Shown here: piece after piece, positions 1 to 12,600 of the stretch
Layout of the letters: each line of letters opens with the position of its first letter
Numbering within the stretch: position 1 is the stretch's first letter
Source of the DNA: Camarhynchus parvulus
Taxonomy: Eukaryota; Chordata; Aves; Passeriformes; Thraupidae
Length of the DNA: 64,000 bases
Direction of reading: 5' to 3'
Assembly: GCF_901933205.1 (NCBI RefSeq)
Contig: NC_044571.1
Span: forward strand, 76,633,689-76,697,688
Notes under the pieces: model-generated
What the model was told of the DNA's origin: nothing
Database searches by the model: none
What the model saw: the letters and a program-made list of their open reading frames with translations, nothing else
Position numbers and translations under genes: made by a program

Positions 1-896
1 CTAGATTACTGGGAGGGAGTCTGGTTACAGGAACATTTTATCTGGTTCTCTTGGCAGTTCAGAAAAGGAGATGCCTTCTGCCTGGTCTGGGGAAAGAATC
101 TTGGAAGACCAGTTTGGAAACATTCAAGACCAATAGGTAATACTGGATTTGCCAAGATAAGCCAACTAGAGGACAGAAGTCAAGGAGAAATATGTGGAAG
201 ACTTGGCTGACAATTTTAGACCAGTTTTAACTGGTGATCTGAAAGTAAAAAGCCCCATTTTACAGATTTGATGTGCAGAGAGGGTTAAAGTCAGTCCCTT
301 GAAGTTAGGAAACAATGGTGCAATGCTGGGAATCTTCTATTCCCCTGTGTGTAGAGACCAGATGGATAACTGCACGTGCTAGATGGAGAAGTGTGCAACC
401 TGGACCTGTGACTCGTTATAATATTACTGTTTATCAACTTCTTGTTCCTCCAAAAATCTCATATAATTATGTGGCAGATGGAGAAAAAAAAGGAATCAGG
501 TACTATGAAATCTCTGACCAAAGATTCATTCCTGGGTGCCTTTAACCCTCTTCTCTGAAATTGTTCTCTTAATCAATACATTATTTTCCAGATCTCACTG
601 AAACAGCCCTTTAAAATGTGGACTTGCAAAGCCTATCTTTTTGTACCTGCAAAAACGTTTGCAATATCTAGAAAACTGCCTCATAGGCATTACCCTGTGT
701 CATTGGCTTAATGAGCCACACCAGCAAAAAATTTCTTCAGAAACTTCATGCAATTCTCCACAGTTACAATCAAATGCTCTTCACCAGACCATAAAGACTT
801 TTTATTTGGCCGCTCTGATCTTTGCTTAGGTATTATACTGACTTATTCACTTTGCCTTTATTTCTGCATATTGAAAAATATGTAGTAAGCTCTCGC

Positions 897-1058
897 TACA
901 TAGATGAATAGAATTGTTTGAGTTGGAAGGAAGCAAAGATTATTGAGTTCCAGCTCCACTGGCATGGGCAGGGACAGCTTCCTCTAGACCAGGTTGCTCA
1001 GAGCCCCATCCAACCTTGTTTTAAACACTTCCAGGATGGTGCATCCACAACAGGTATA
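897..1058 (-). mobile_element. CR1 retrotransposon fragment, antisense to the given strand
   Basis: On the plus strand this reads like the reverse complement of a CR1 3' region. It includes a degenerate form of the terminal ATAGAAT...GTTTGAGTTGGAAGG motif, then GGCATGGGCAGGGACAGC, CTAGACCAGGTTGCTCAGAG and CACTTCCAGGATGGTGCAT. It is a short 5'-truncated copy, as is usual for CR1, and lies in the same orientation as CNTN5. Confidence 0.88.
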
Positions 1059-4000
1059 TAGTCTGCAATGAAAATGTTGATAGTGCCATGAAACAAATAA
1101 TAGCATTTCTAATAAAAGCTTAAGATCAATTAGAAAAATTAGAAAAGTCTGGTAAAAGGAAAACAGGAACAGAAGGTAACAAAACTATTTAATGGATTTA
1201 AAACTTTGAGACATTTATTAATTTGAATCGATTCAGAGTTCATGATTTCAATAGAACATTTTTGAATGCTTCTTAGATTAAAAGTCATAAATTTCATTAA
1301 TTTGCATTACTTAAATATATATAGCCTCACCTTTTTTTATTTAATTTCATTTATAAAGGAAGATTTTTAAAAGGACTTTCAGCTGTGTTCTTGCAATCCC
1401 TACTACATATGGGATGACTGTTTACAACTGAGCTATAAATCCCTTCCAAACAAAGTTAACAATAGAATTATTAAGGCAATATTAAATATGACAAAATGAA
1501 CAAAATGTCTATCAAAACTGCCTCATTTTACTTCAGTAACAAAAGTAAATAAATATTGTTAATTTATTCATCATTAACTAAGTATATGTCAAAATGAAAA
1601 CATAGTTTTGACATTGCCAAAGTGAAATAACCTAACATTTAAAAAGAATGTTGGTATATTATGTGTATGTTACCATTGTACAAAAATAGAATAAGCATAA
1701 AATAGCCTCTCAAAAATACAGAAAAACAAGCCAATGAATAATAAGAAAAATTGTCTGTCAGCATGGTTGTTTATTGATGCTTTTGATTCAAATATCTCTG
1801 TGTTGATCGATATGGTTTAAAAATAACCATAGTATAAGTAAAGGGATGCATAAAGCTTTTTTTGTTTGTTTGTTTTTAGCAAAACAATCCTTTTGGCAGT
1901 CTATACAGCCCTTATTTTAAGAGCAAAGATTGAAAACTCTGGTCAAGTACTGCAATATCCCAGATCTTGTAATTTGTTTTAATGAGTAATAAAATATGAT
2001 TACTCACTCAAAATTGGCTGCTGGCACTATTATAATACAAATTCAATTTTTTTTTCTGACAGAGCCAGAAAACCAATGAAATGTGACTTTTATATGGAAA
2101 ATTCAGTAGAGGTCTGGTGTAATGTACAAACAAAAATGCACTGAGGAAAAAGCTGAAGTGTGAGGGTCAGGCAGGGTGTGTGTATAATACACAGTTTAAA
2201 ATTTAAAAACCTGTGTGAAAGAGTTTGAGTAGAATTATTCATATAGAAGCAAGAAGACAACTTAGGCTTATATACCAGAAAGAATAATAAAGGGGAAAAA
2301 AGAGAGATGTTTCTGACACTTGCACTTTTCTTGCTTTCCTCTGTGGCCAAGGGTCTGGGCTCATCAAAGAGGGCAGGAACTTACAGTTTTTCATGCCAAC
2401 TTGGACAAACCAGTCCTGTATTATTTCTCAATCTATGAAAACTTGTTCATTTTGAGGCTTCAAAATAAAAAACATTTTTCCATCTATGCCTGCCTTTAAG
2501 TCCTGTATTTAAAATAATAGTGCTAAAATTACTTATAAGTAAGGAAGAGCTGAAGGATGCTTGGATGGCTGTCATCGAAGTGCTTCATTAATGAATGTGT
2601 CATATAGTGGGGATGGAATTCAGAGTTCTTTTGCATATCAACAGCATTAATTTAATCTCTTTCTAATGGGCAGCTAAACGAAGGCACCAGCATTATTTCT
2701 TTGAATAAAGTACATGAAAAAAGAAATTAGAGAATGGACCAGTAGCCTCTAGATGCTCCTGAAAGCAAAGTCAGTAACATTTGAGAGAAAATTAAAATGG
2801 CAACCTGCTGTCACAGAAGGCAGTGTCTGAAAAGTCGCATTTCTGGAGCAGGAAAAGCCAAGAATGCTGTAACTTGTGCAAAAGTGTCAGCTAGGAAAAT
2901 GATATCTTCTCCACCAGAACTTCTCTGAAGAACAAGGTCATCTGTCTTCCTGATTTACATAAGAAATCTAAGATCTGACACTGAAATGGGCATAAAAATC
3001 AGGATTATGTGGACTACAAACAGAAACCTCATTATCCACTAGCTCATTTATTAGTTTTACAAAAAAATTAGCTTGTTTTTTTAAATAAGAGAAGACACAA
3101 GCAGTAAAGGCTGTTACTCAAAAGCAAACATTAACATATTGCTGTTTAGGATTATTTTTATTTATTTAGATATTTTGAATTCTTCTGTTCAGGTTTTTTT
3201 ATTTTTCTTTTTCAATTATTTTTTTAACAACATTTTTTGTAAATACTAACCAGAATGTAGCAATTCTGCAAATTAAAAAGAAGTATTTTTGTTATTGTGG
3301 AAAGTTAAAAATAAATGGAAAATGTTAATACCTTCTTATTGCCAGCGTTCTTTCAGCATGTTTTTTAAAAAATATGATCCCCTGATTTGTTAGGGGACAA
3401 AGAAAATTCAAGTATTTATGATATAAGTTACATAATTAAATGAGTGGCAGAAAAAATATCTGTATACTATAGGTACATATATGAAATATAGATGTCACTG
3501 AAACATAAGTTGTGTAGATGCAGCAGTGAATATGTCTATAAAAAGCAGCCTTGGGCCAGCATATATATCCAGCACAAAAGGCCACTTAATTGCAATATGG
3601 ACACTCTGATATATATCAGTAAATTTTATTTGGCTCCTCTGTTTTTCATGTCTTGTTAAACCTCAGCAGTAAATCACTGATTTATGCAGTGATTTCTTAG
3701 ACAATGACTGATGCCCATGATAAGAATCGCTATCTAGTGCAAATTAGATAATCTTGAGACATTTCACTCCTTCATTGCTTTGAATTTTTTAGCAGCTACA
3801 AAGTCTGTTTGTAAGTGGCATCAATAACATAATATTTTCACTTGTAACTGAATCAGCTATATATTGCTTGGGTCAGAATAAAATCCTTCTCAGAAAATTT
3901 ATCTCTGTCAAGAAATTAAGATATTTGACTTTAGTTTGAAGACAAAAGCTTCAGAGCTTCAATTTATTTAATTATTTCAGCCATAGTGACTGACAATGCT

Positions 4001-5671
4001 AAATAAACATTATTAATAAATCATTAATCTGTAACTGAAGATGAGGATCTTCCCGGAATATTTGCCAAATTCTTACTTCAGGAAATCTCACTGGAACATT
4101 TGTCATTCTCACAATTACAGTGGAGAGAGCAGAGCATTTCAGACAGCTAAATTAAAGCATGAGAAAACCAGCAGCATATTGGTTTTAAGACTGTAATAAA
4201 CCCAGGGTTATTTACAATAAGAATTCAAAATATCAAGTTTCAAAATACTAAATAAAAAAAGGAACAAATTAGTTGTTGCTTCAGTTTAGCAAATGGGGCC
4301 CATGGCAAAGTAACAAGCAGCAAACTCTACAGGGCATTAGGAACAAGAAATGGGGACAAAAAACGAAAATTATGAAAATGAATTGGAAATTTGATGCATT
4401 TCTACTTCTCACCTCAGCCTCCAGGTTTCAAATAGTGCCTGAAATGTCATTCATGTAATTATTACCATATCAAATTGAAAGCAATTTGATTTGATTGTGC
4501 ATTAATGGCTGGGAAAAGAAGATAAGGAATGTGCATGGTAAAAATAGCTGCCCATTACTATAGCAGCAAATGGGGTCTTATTAGGTAATGTTAAATTCCT
4601 TGGTCATTCAGGTGATCTTGATTCTTTTGTTTATTAGAGATTAGCACTAAGTAAAAAAAGATGAAATAACCTAATCAAAGTCCTTCCTGTCATATTCGCC
4701 TTCCTTTTTGAATAGTGATTGGATCTTTTTGAGAGAGTTTACTAAATCTCACGGTGCTGAAGGCGGAAGGTATCAGTAGGTCTGTTTCTTGCCTTTCAGT
4801 GATGGTTGCAGAGGACAATGTGTCATACCTCCTTTTCACTGGAAAGTTGACTTGTAATCTGTCAGCAACTGTAATTTAATTCCAGCAAAATGAGGAAAAT
4901 TAGAAGTAATATGTTGGTTACTTCTTCAACCACAGCCTAGAGTCTAAAAGGGCCTTGTTGCCAACTATTGACTTGGCAGTGTTTCTGACAGGAGAGAGCT
5001 TGGAGCCATCAGCCGTTTTTCCTCATTTATTTCAGCATCTCAGGGAATCTCTCCATTTATTGCTTTCCTGTCCTTTGTTCTCATTTTTACTGTGTAAAAC
5101 ATAATATTTGTGTTCTACCCTACAAAAGTTCTTGTCTCACTTTTTTTTTTTTCTAAACTACTGCTTACATTTATGTTGGGACTGAATTTGCAGAAGCTGC
5201 TGTTGCTATAGGCTCCCTTCATGTGGGCTGTGGTCTCCCAGCTTTTGTTTGGACTGGTTTGGCTATGTCCTGTTTCCTCATGAACTTCACTGAACCTAAA
5301 TAGATACAACTGAAAAACTTTGTCAGAATTTCTCTTTAATTATTTGTGTATAATTTCTGTTGACCTGCACACTGAGAGCATCTCGGTATTGGTCAAACAT
5401 GAAAAAACAGCAAGAAGGGAGTAATTTTCAGACATATATCATCCAGTCAGTAATTAGGAACTGTTAAGAGAAAAATCTGAACAGAAAAAATCCAGTGACC
5501 AGTGACACAGGAAGATCAAAAGGGCTATAAAACATTTTAAAAGCCCTCTCAGGTAGTAGAGAAAGGCTTTGAAAAGTCACTGTAAAACCAGACCTGCAGA
5601 ACAAGCTGGAGGAATGATCCTCAGCAAAACAGACTATTGTCTTAAAACTCTTAGCTTCCTATATTTTGTTC

Positions 5672-5717
5672 CTCCTTAGGTAAATAAGAATGTTACTCCT
5701 TAGGTAAATAAGAAGAA
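5672..5717 (+). repeat. 24-bp tandem duplication
   Basis: CTCCTTAGGTAAATAAGAA followed by TGTTA (5672-5695) is repeated directly from 5696 as CTCCTTAGGTAAATAAGAA. The two copies agree over about 20 bases. Confidence 0.88.
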
Positions 5718-6846
5718 TTGGTATGCAAGATATAGAATTTCTCAGACTAACTGTTTTGTGAAATTCCTCCAAAGGAGTTACAAAGACAAATGCTTCCCTT
5801 ATATTTTAATCAAGACCATGCTGTTAGAAACTTGCCTGTTTTTTGATAAGCCATGAACTATAAAAGCAAGCAGGGTATATGATATTTGCCAGTATAACTT
5901 TGGAGACTAAGGAGAAGATGTCCAAAAGAGCATCATTATGGGCTGAAAAGATTTCAATACAGTGAGTTTTTTTCAACACACCACACAGAATTTGATTACG
6001 TATTTTGGAAAGAATCCTACCCATTATAATTTTTTAAATGTCTCTAGAGAAATATCATTGAAGTAACATCTGTTTTTAGCAGCATATACGTGAAGAAAAA
6101 AGAATCTCTTTGAATCACTAGAAATGACTCTTAATTCTGTCTGTCTGTATACTAACATTGCCATCCTTATTCTTGGGAACAATCAAAATAGCAATTTGAG
6201 TAACTAATAGTAACTACCACCACAAAACTGAAATGTTATCATTTTCATGCTATATTCTGTAATCTCAATACTATATAGAAGTAATTTTAGTTCCAGTTTC
6301 TCTTACCTTTCTCTCCCTAAACTCTTTTATCTACAAATGAATAGCAAACACCCATTCTGTACTAGTACTATTAGGTCAGGAAGAAACTATAGAGTTGGCA
6401 CTGCCACAAGGTGTGTTAGGACATGATCAAGACACTGTGCTCTTCGCTTTGTGTGTAAATCATTAATATGGGGGAGGGAAGAAAACTCTACAAATGTTCG
6501 TCTATTCTCCAAATATGACATTTTTACAGGACAAGCTGGTTTATAGTATCCCAGTGAATGAATGGGTGTGAGTCTGGTAAAACTTTCAATCAAAAAACTT
6601 TTCTGCTTTTTGTTTATATGATTAGTGCTTTTCATTTTGACAGAGACACTGTTAACTTGACTGAATTCCTGAGCACAGAAATGGCTGGGCAGGGAGTTCA
6701 TAATTAGCTACTTAGTCAATTGGTTATTTTGAGAATGCAGTAAGGACTGTCTGTAAAAAAAAATCTAGCAAAATAACAAAACCACAATTCAGGCATGTCT
6801 CGTCTTAATAAACAATGATATCTAATTAGAAAGAATTTTTACTTAC

Positions 6847-6949
6847 TTTCCAAGTGCAAAACACTCCATCTTAACAGTAGTTCCCCTTGCAGCTGTAACT
6901 GTGTAAGGAAAATGGACTTCAATTTTTGGTTCATATTCCCCCATCACAC
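6847..6949 (-). CDS. CNTN5: Contactin-5 coding exon, start of Ig domain 3
   Basis: The exon starts with GT, which completes a glycine codon begun by G in the previous exon. It then encodes [17 protein letters not shown] and [16 protein letters not shown] (33 codons) and ends with AA, the first two bases of an expected Asn codon. [10 protein letters not shown] and ECFALGN are hallmarks of contactins at the Ig2-Ig3 linker and first strands of Ig3; the HFP(Y/F)TVTAA and VKMEC residues match CNTN5 best. The cysteine in MECFALG is the first disulfide cysteine of Ig3. The acceptor is TTATTTTCCAG and the donor GTAAGT is near consensus. The upstream intron is phase 1 and the downstream intron phase 2; 103 nt is not a multiple of three, so skipping this exon alone would shift the frame. 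The next exon (rest of Ig3) is not visible in the remaining 6.8 kb. Confidence 0.95.
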
Positions 6950-8829
6950 CTGGAAAATAACAAATGTTTACAATGTGAAATATCATCACTTTTCCATTAT
7001 CACAGAAAGACCCATGGCCTGCTTTTTAAATCTGCCCATCAATAAAGCTCTAATAGATGGAGATAGCCTTTCTTGACCTGATGTGCTGTGCCCAGGTGCA
7101 GTATATATATACTGAAGTGCTCTTCAGTTTACAAGCAGCACAACATTGGGCTTTAAAAAAAGATTTATTTTTTGAAACTTGGGTTAATATTTAAATGTTC
7201 AAAGATTAAAATGGGCGATCAATAGAAGAGTGAGACTTTTCATGGACCAAATCTTTGTTTACCAGCATATTCACAATTTGACAAATAAATCAACAGATCA
7301 TGCTGTGTTTGATTGAGGATCTTCTAAACTGAGGGAAAAACCCTCAAATTATGTAGGAGCATTTGTGCACACAAACACAAACACAGATTTGTAGACATGA
7401 AAATTTCAGTTATGGAATTTTCAGTGAGACTGTTAATTTGGAAGAAGATTTCTTTTCAGGACGACGCTTTAAGTATGCAAGATAGCATTCTCGGAAATGT
7501 GAAAACATTCAGGAATGGGAAAATATAAAAGTGGAAATCAATAAAGTTATCTCAGATTTGATGTAGAGTGATTGACAGCTTTGGAGAATCACAAGAGCTT
7601 AGGAAATGAGAAATCAGTAAGGAAATGGAGCTATGTTTTATAAGGTGTGGTGAGAAATTTGTGTTTAATGCTACTTTGAGAAAATATAATCAGCATGGAA
7701 AGAGAAGAATATGACTCGAACAACTGTGTTTGGTTAGATGGAATTTGGGCTATGGGGGTAGGAAATACTCAGGAGCAAAAGGCTGTATTTAAAAAAGCAA
7801 GAATGGTTCAGATTTTTAGATGAGGAAAATGGAATAAAATCTGACTTGTTGAAAAAGTAGCAACAAAACAAATCAAAGTCTATAAAATCAGTCAAGATTC
7901 TCCAAAAAACTCTAAAGCAACTAAATGGGAGCAAGAGATGAAAAGGCAGGAGAGAAAAGAGATCTCTTATGTGAGAAAGAAAAGAAATGAGCATAAGAAG
8001 AAACATGGAAGTAGAGGAGTACAAGATTTACAGCTGAGAGAATAAAAGTTGGCAGAGATGGATGAAAAAACAACCCACAACCTGCTAGAGCAAAAAACAG
8101 TACATAAGACTGAAATTGTAAAACATATATTCCTAGCCTTCATATGTTCCTTGTGGGGCTCAGGAATTTCCAGTGGGGCTGTGCTCTCATTTTCCCACCA
8201 TTACTCACACCCCGAAGAAGCTTGGTTCTGGAGGAAGTCTGAACATATATACATTGGAATGTTTCATCAGGGCCTTAAGTGTAATTAGAAAATCTAAATG
8301 TGTCTCATAAGTGAATCAAATGACAGAAAAAGAAAGCATAAAATGTTTTTATTTCAAATAATGTAATTCTATGAATAATTCTATAGGTAGCAGATTTCTT
8401 TGTGAAAAAAAATTATCCTGCAAGTATTATGTGGGCTAGCAATACTGACCCATTTCCTCCAAGACAGGACTAAATCAGTGTTTTGACATTGCTTTATGAG
8501 CCATCTTTTTTAATAGGAAAAACCCCCATATGTGTCCTGGGTATTAAAATAAAGCCAGGTCATCAAAAAATGGTAGTCAATTAAAATTTTCCTTAGCCTA
8601 GACTGAAGTGATTGCTAGTATAATATATCATAAAAATGCATTCCCACTGGATGGAAAGACATCAATACATTTGTAGTTTAGTTACACTCCTTGTAACTTT
8701 GTTTACTGTTTTCTGATTTTTTTTTGTGACTATGAGTACTAGTTTCTGATTTATCTCAGTTAACCAATAACATGGCTTTACAGGATATCTATCGTATCTC
8801 CTTTCAAATATGTCTTTAACAGACTGAAA

Positions 8830-9660
8830 AACCGCAGACCATCAAACCTTAAAAAGAATCTTTAATAAATATTAGTGCCCATGTGGCACCTCTTCAAATT
8901 CCATTCTCTCAATTTGAGATGTGAAGGTGAGAACTGAACAACAATAATGAAGATGTAGATCTTTCTTTCACACTACTTATTTCCTTGGAGTTTTTAATTT
9001 TTTTTACAAAATTCAGTTCTATTTGCTGTTTTGTACTCAAACTGATGCTCGTACACTGTGGCACCCTAATGTCTTTACTGATAATATCTGATAAAGTATT
9101 ATTACTTCTCCGTTCATTTTGCTTCCAGATAGTTTATGTGTTGAATAGTGAAGTCCCAGATAAGTCCTTACTGACAATCTCTCAGTTCTTCAAACAGTTT
9201 AGGTACTTGTACAATAGATTTTTTTCTAATATATTTTTAATTGAAAATAGGGCTGTACTTCAGTCCCTCTAAGAATTTAGTTTCCTCGACAGCCTTTGAT
9301 GGGTGACCCTGCAAAGAACTATCTGAAATGCAAGCAGCTTGGCCATTTCTGTTTATATTCTCTCAGACTCGTTAGGAAAACTGTATACAGACTGAAGCAC
9401 AATTTCCCTGGTTAAAAGATGTGTCGTTGGTATGTTTGTGGAAAGACTACTGTATGATAATGTGCTGAATACAATCCTAATGATCATACCTTTTTTATGT
9501 ATTTTCTTTCAACACACTTGACACAGAAGTCAGACCTAGTGGTCTGTCATTCCTCAGATGTTCGTAGGTGTCCCTTTTCTTGAAAAAAACCCCTTCTCTT
9601 CTACCTACCTTCCTTCTAGTCTTACAGCTCAGTGAAGGAAAATAGTACATCCTGCTTCCT
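8830..9660 (-). mobile_element. Very old, degenerate CR1-like fragment
   Basis: Several blocks resemble antisense CR1 in the right order. There is a GAGATGTG...AGAACTGAACA block with AGATGTAGATC near 8918-8960, a CTATTTGCTGTTTTGTACT block with CTGATGCT near 9020-9050, and a GACACAGAAGTCAGACCTAGTGGTCTGT block near 9520-9548, followed by a CTTTTCTTGAAAAA block. Divergence is heavy, so the borders are approximate and the middle may belong to something else. A RepeatMasker run with ancestral amniote CR1 consensus would settle it. Confidence 0.5.
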
Positions 9661-12600
9661 TCCATACAGAAACTGGGCTTTGGGACTGTGTTATTATTTG
9701 TAGTATCAATATTTCCTCTAAGATATCTTTCATATAAACTTCAATTATAAGAACATCAGTCCTTGTAGAAGAGTCTCCTATGTTTCCTTGTAGTGAATAC
9801 TGCTGAAAATAGTTCATTTAGGTTTTATGATGTAGACTTATATTCCTAAGGTGTTTCTTTTGAATCTCAGACATTTGCTGGCTGTTCACACTCACTGACA
9901 GGTTTTGTGCTTCAATGAAATTAAAAATGGTGTGGTTTTGCTTTTTGGGCAAGGCTTTGTTCTAGAAACTAACTGTGTTGAGTTGTTACATAGTGTTCAA
10001 CACTTGCTTTTTTAGGCCTGAATAAAAACAGAACTTACAATAGGATTAAATTATTCTTGCCTTTAAAATAATGCAGTACATCTGTACCCATCTGAGGGAC
10101 AATATTATCTTTCAGATCTTATGTTTTTAACTTACATTAAATCCCTTTAGTGAGTGCAATCTGTACATGTACTGAATGCTCTTTGCATGTCAAGCCATTA
10201 TTTCATCCTCTTAATGAAATGCTGATTGACTGATGCTTTGCACCACGTCCTGTTCTTGTGGGTTATTGCTACCCTAGCAAGAGACATGCCTGCAGCAACT
10301 GGCAGGAAATGTATAAAAATTACTGAGCAATTTCTTGGTGTCCCTATGCAAATTAGGAAACAAAAGTCTATTATTGCAGAGGGATATTTTTCATCCTTAT
10401 TATTTATGATCTTTGAGACCATGAAGGCCATTATAGTTGCATAGATATTAAGGGAATTGTTAAGGCCTTACCTTCCCATATTACACTATAATTGCTCTGC
10501 TATGGCTGTGGTGCCTCTAGGCTCTTTAGCTTTCTAGCTTTTGTTTTGGTCACTATTAGTCAGGGATGGCAAAACAATCATGACCTGCATTTTCATGAAG
10601 ATTTTTGTTCATTTGTGCTAGATGCTAAAAGGAAGCTGAACTTTTAAGAAATATTCAGGTTTTGAGCTATGTGCACTGGAATCAATCTCTCTCAGGCTTA
10701 TATACGTGACTCTCTTACACAGCTTTGGCTAGGGCTATAAAAAATCCTCTCAGTCATTTTTTATACCCAGTTATCAAACATGAAATACAACAATAAATGA
10801 AATTGATCAGCAGAGAATAAAAACATAATATACGATTTTCAAGTGGCTAATAAATCACAGAGCTTGCATGGTTTGGGCACTACAGAGCAATAGGATGCTT
10901 TTCTCAATGCTGCTGTGCTCTGCCTTCCCATGAAAACAAAACTTTCTGAAAATCCTTTACCTTTCAAGGTCTCATTGTTTATTATTTTTTAGGCTAATTA
11001 CTTAGTTTGCTAGACTCCCTACTTCCCAAACTTGTTCACCTGAGTTCAGATCTGGGTATAAAACTACTGAATTTGTGATTGCCTCTTCATAATAAATCTA
11101 GTTCACCATCTTGAAATTTGGTCTGGGATTAGAATTGGGTTTAAAAGGAAAAATTTTTTTGTTAAGGTAAATCTTATCCCTGGTCTTCACTCTGAAATAC
11201 GTCATTCCACCTTAAATTTTCCAGTGTTTGGGTCTCTGCCCTTTCAGGCATGGTCTTCTTGGCTGGGGGAGATTTAAAAACTAATAACCCCTTTGTTCTG
11301 CCTCTGATTACACAAGAAGACACTGATTTAAAGGATTGAGCATATCACAGGACAAAGTTTAACCTTGGAGTTAACAGTTAACACAGGCACAGTTTAACCT
11401 TGATAGAATCAATGGCTTGTTAGTCACCTGGCCAGAAAGGAACCTCAATATTTATAGAAGAGATCTCTCCTTCAGATTTCTTTTTTTACAATGATCCAGT
11501 TATCACAAAGTAATTATTCTCCAACCCAAATACAGAAAAAAATTATTCAGAAAATCAGGCTCAATTTTTATAAGGGGTTTTATTTAACAAGTTTTTTCCT
11601 CCAACTCTACTGTAAATCTGTGACTTCAGTTCTACACTCTGCTACTCAATGTCTTATGAACACTAAGCTATAATGTCTGCATTTAATTTTTGTATTAAAA
11701 AAAGAGATGACAAAAATGTGATAAATATTGATTTTGAGGCACTTACATATTACAGGAATAGAGGAATAAAATTTCAAACATTTACAGATATTACTGCAGT
11801 TAAAATTCTTTACTTTATCCACTAGGGGCCATTTAATGGAATGGAGAATGGAATAAAGAAGAAAGATCACTTTCTGATTTTCAGTTCTTTCAGCTAAGAG
11901 CAAGAGAAAGAGCTACAGACAGGATATCAGACATTATTGCTTTGCAAAGGACTGCTCTACCTCTTCATTTACCCTGCCAATCCATGCCTTATACAGTCTC
12001 AGAGGAAGAGTGTGGAAAAACCGCAGTATTCATACAATAAGAATTTTTTCCTTCATGGGGCCAAAAAGAATCTGACTGCTGAAAAACCATGACCCATCCT
12101 CTTATTCAGAGGCTGATGATTCTTTCATTAATCTTCCAGATATTAACTACCCTCTTGCATGTCCCAAAACATGAAGGCTCCTTAAATCCTTTCAGCTGAA
12201 GTGATTTGTGTTTGTTGACATACTCTTTCACTAATAGCTCTTTAACTTCCTTTGGGGCCTAATTTTGAATGCAGCAGGTTACAGGCAGTGCTTGAATAAG
12301 TGGCTGATAAACATTTAAGACACTAGATAGAAAAGATTCCAAGATTACTGGCTAAACATCATCAGAATGCTCAGGAGAAGATGAAAGCCAAATATTTTCT
12401 GTACTCAGGAGAAAGATTAGACATGGATTGATACTTGCCATTATTTTGTTAACAAATGATAAAACCCTCCCAGCTCTATGACCAAAAACGCTCATCTGAG
12501 AGGTTTGCACAAAGAACTCCCCAATCTTAATCAGGTGGTGCAGGAATGTTAACATGGTTTTCTTATATCCTGGATAAAGCTCTAAAGACAAATTTAATTG

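Larger units (their letters stand above)
1..6846 (-). other. CNTN5: CNTN5 intron, 5' part, after the Ig3-start exon (runs off the window)
   Basis: This begins with the GTAAGT donor at 6841-6846 read on the minus strand and continues past position 1. It is AT-rich and holds a CR1 scrap (897-1058), a 24-bp duplication near 5672-5717 and a coding-like plus-strand patch at about 355-499 that I cannot identify. I looked on the minus strand for the expected next contactin exon (the ITW tryptophan and a GIYEC-like motif) and did not see it. The intron call rests on orientation and splice sites; an undetected small exon or noncoding RNA cannot be excluded. Confidence 0.8.

Noticed and set aside
10198..10444. 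Overlapping sense and antisense frames of 72-77 codons
   Set aside because: Mirror frames of this length arise by chance when a stretch is low in stops on both strands; no domain or splice support.
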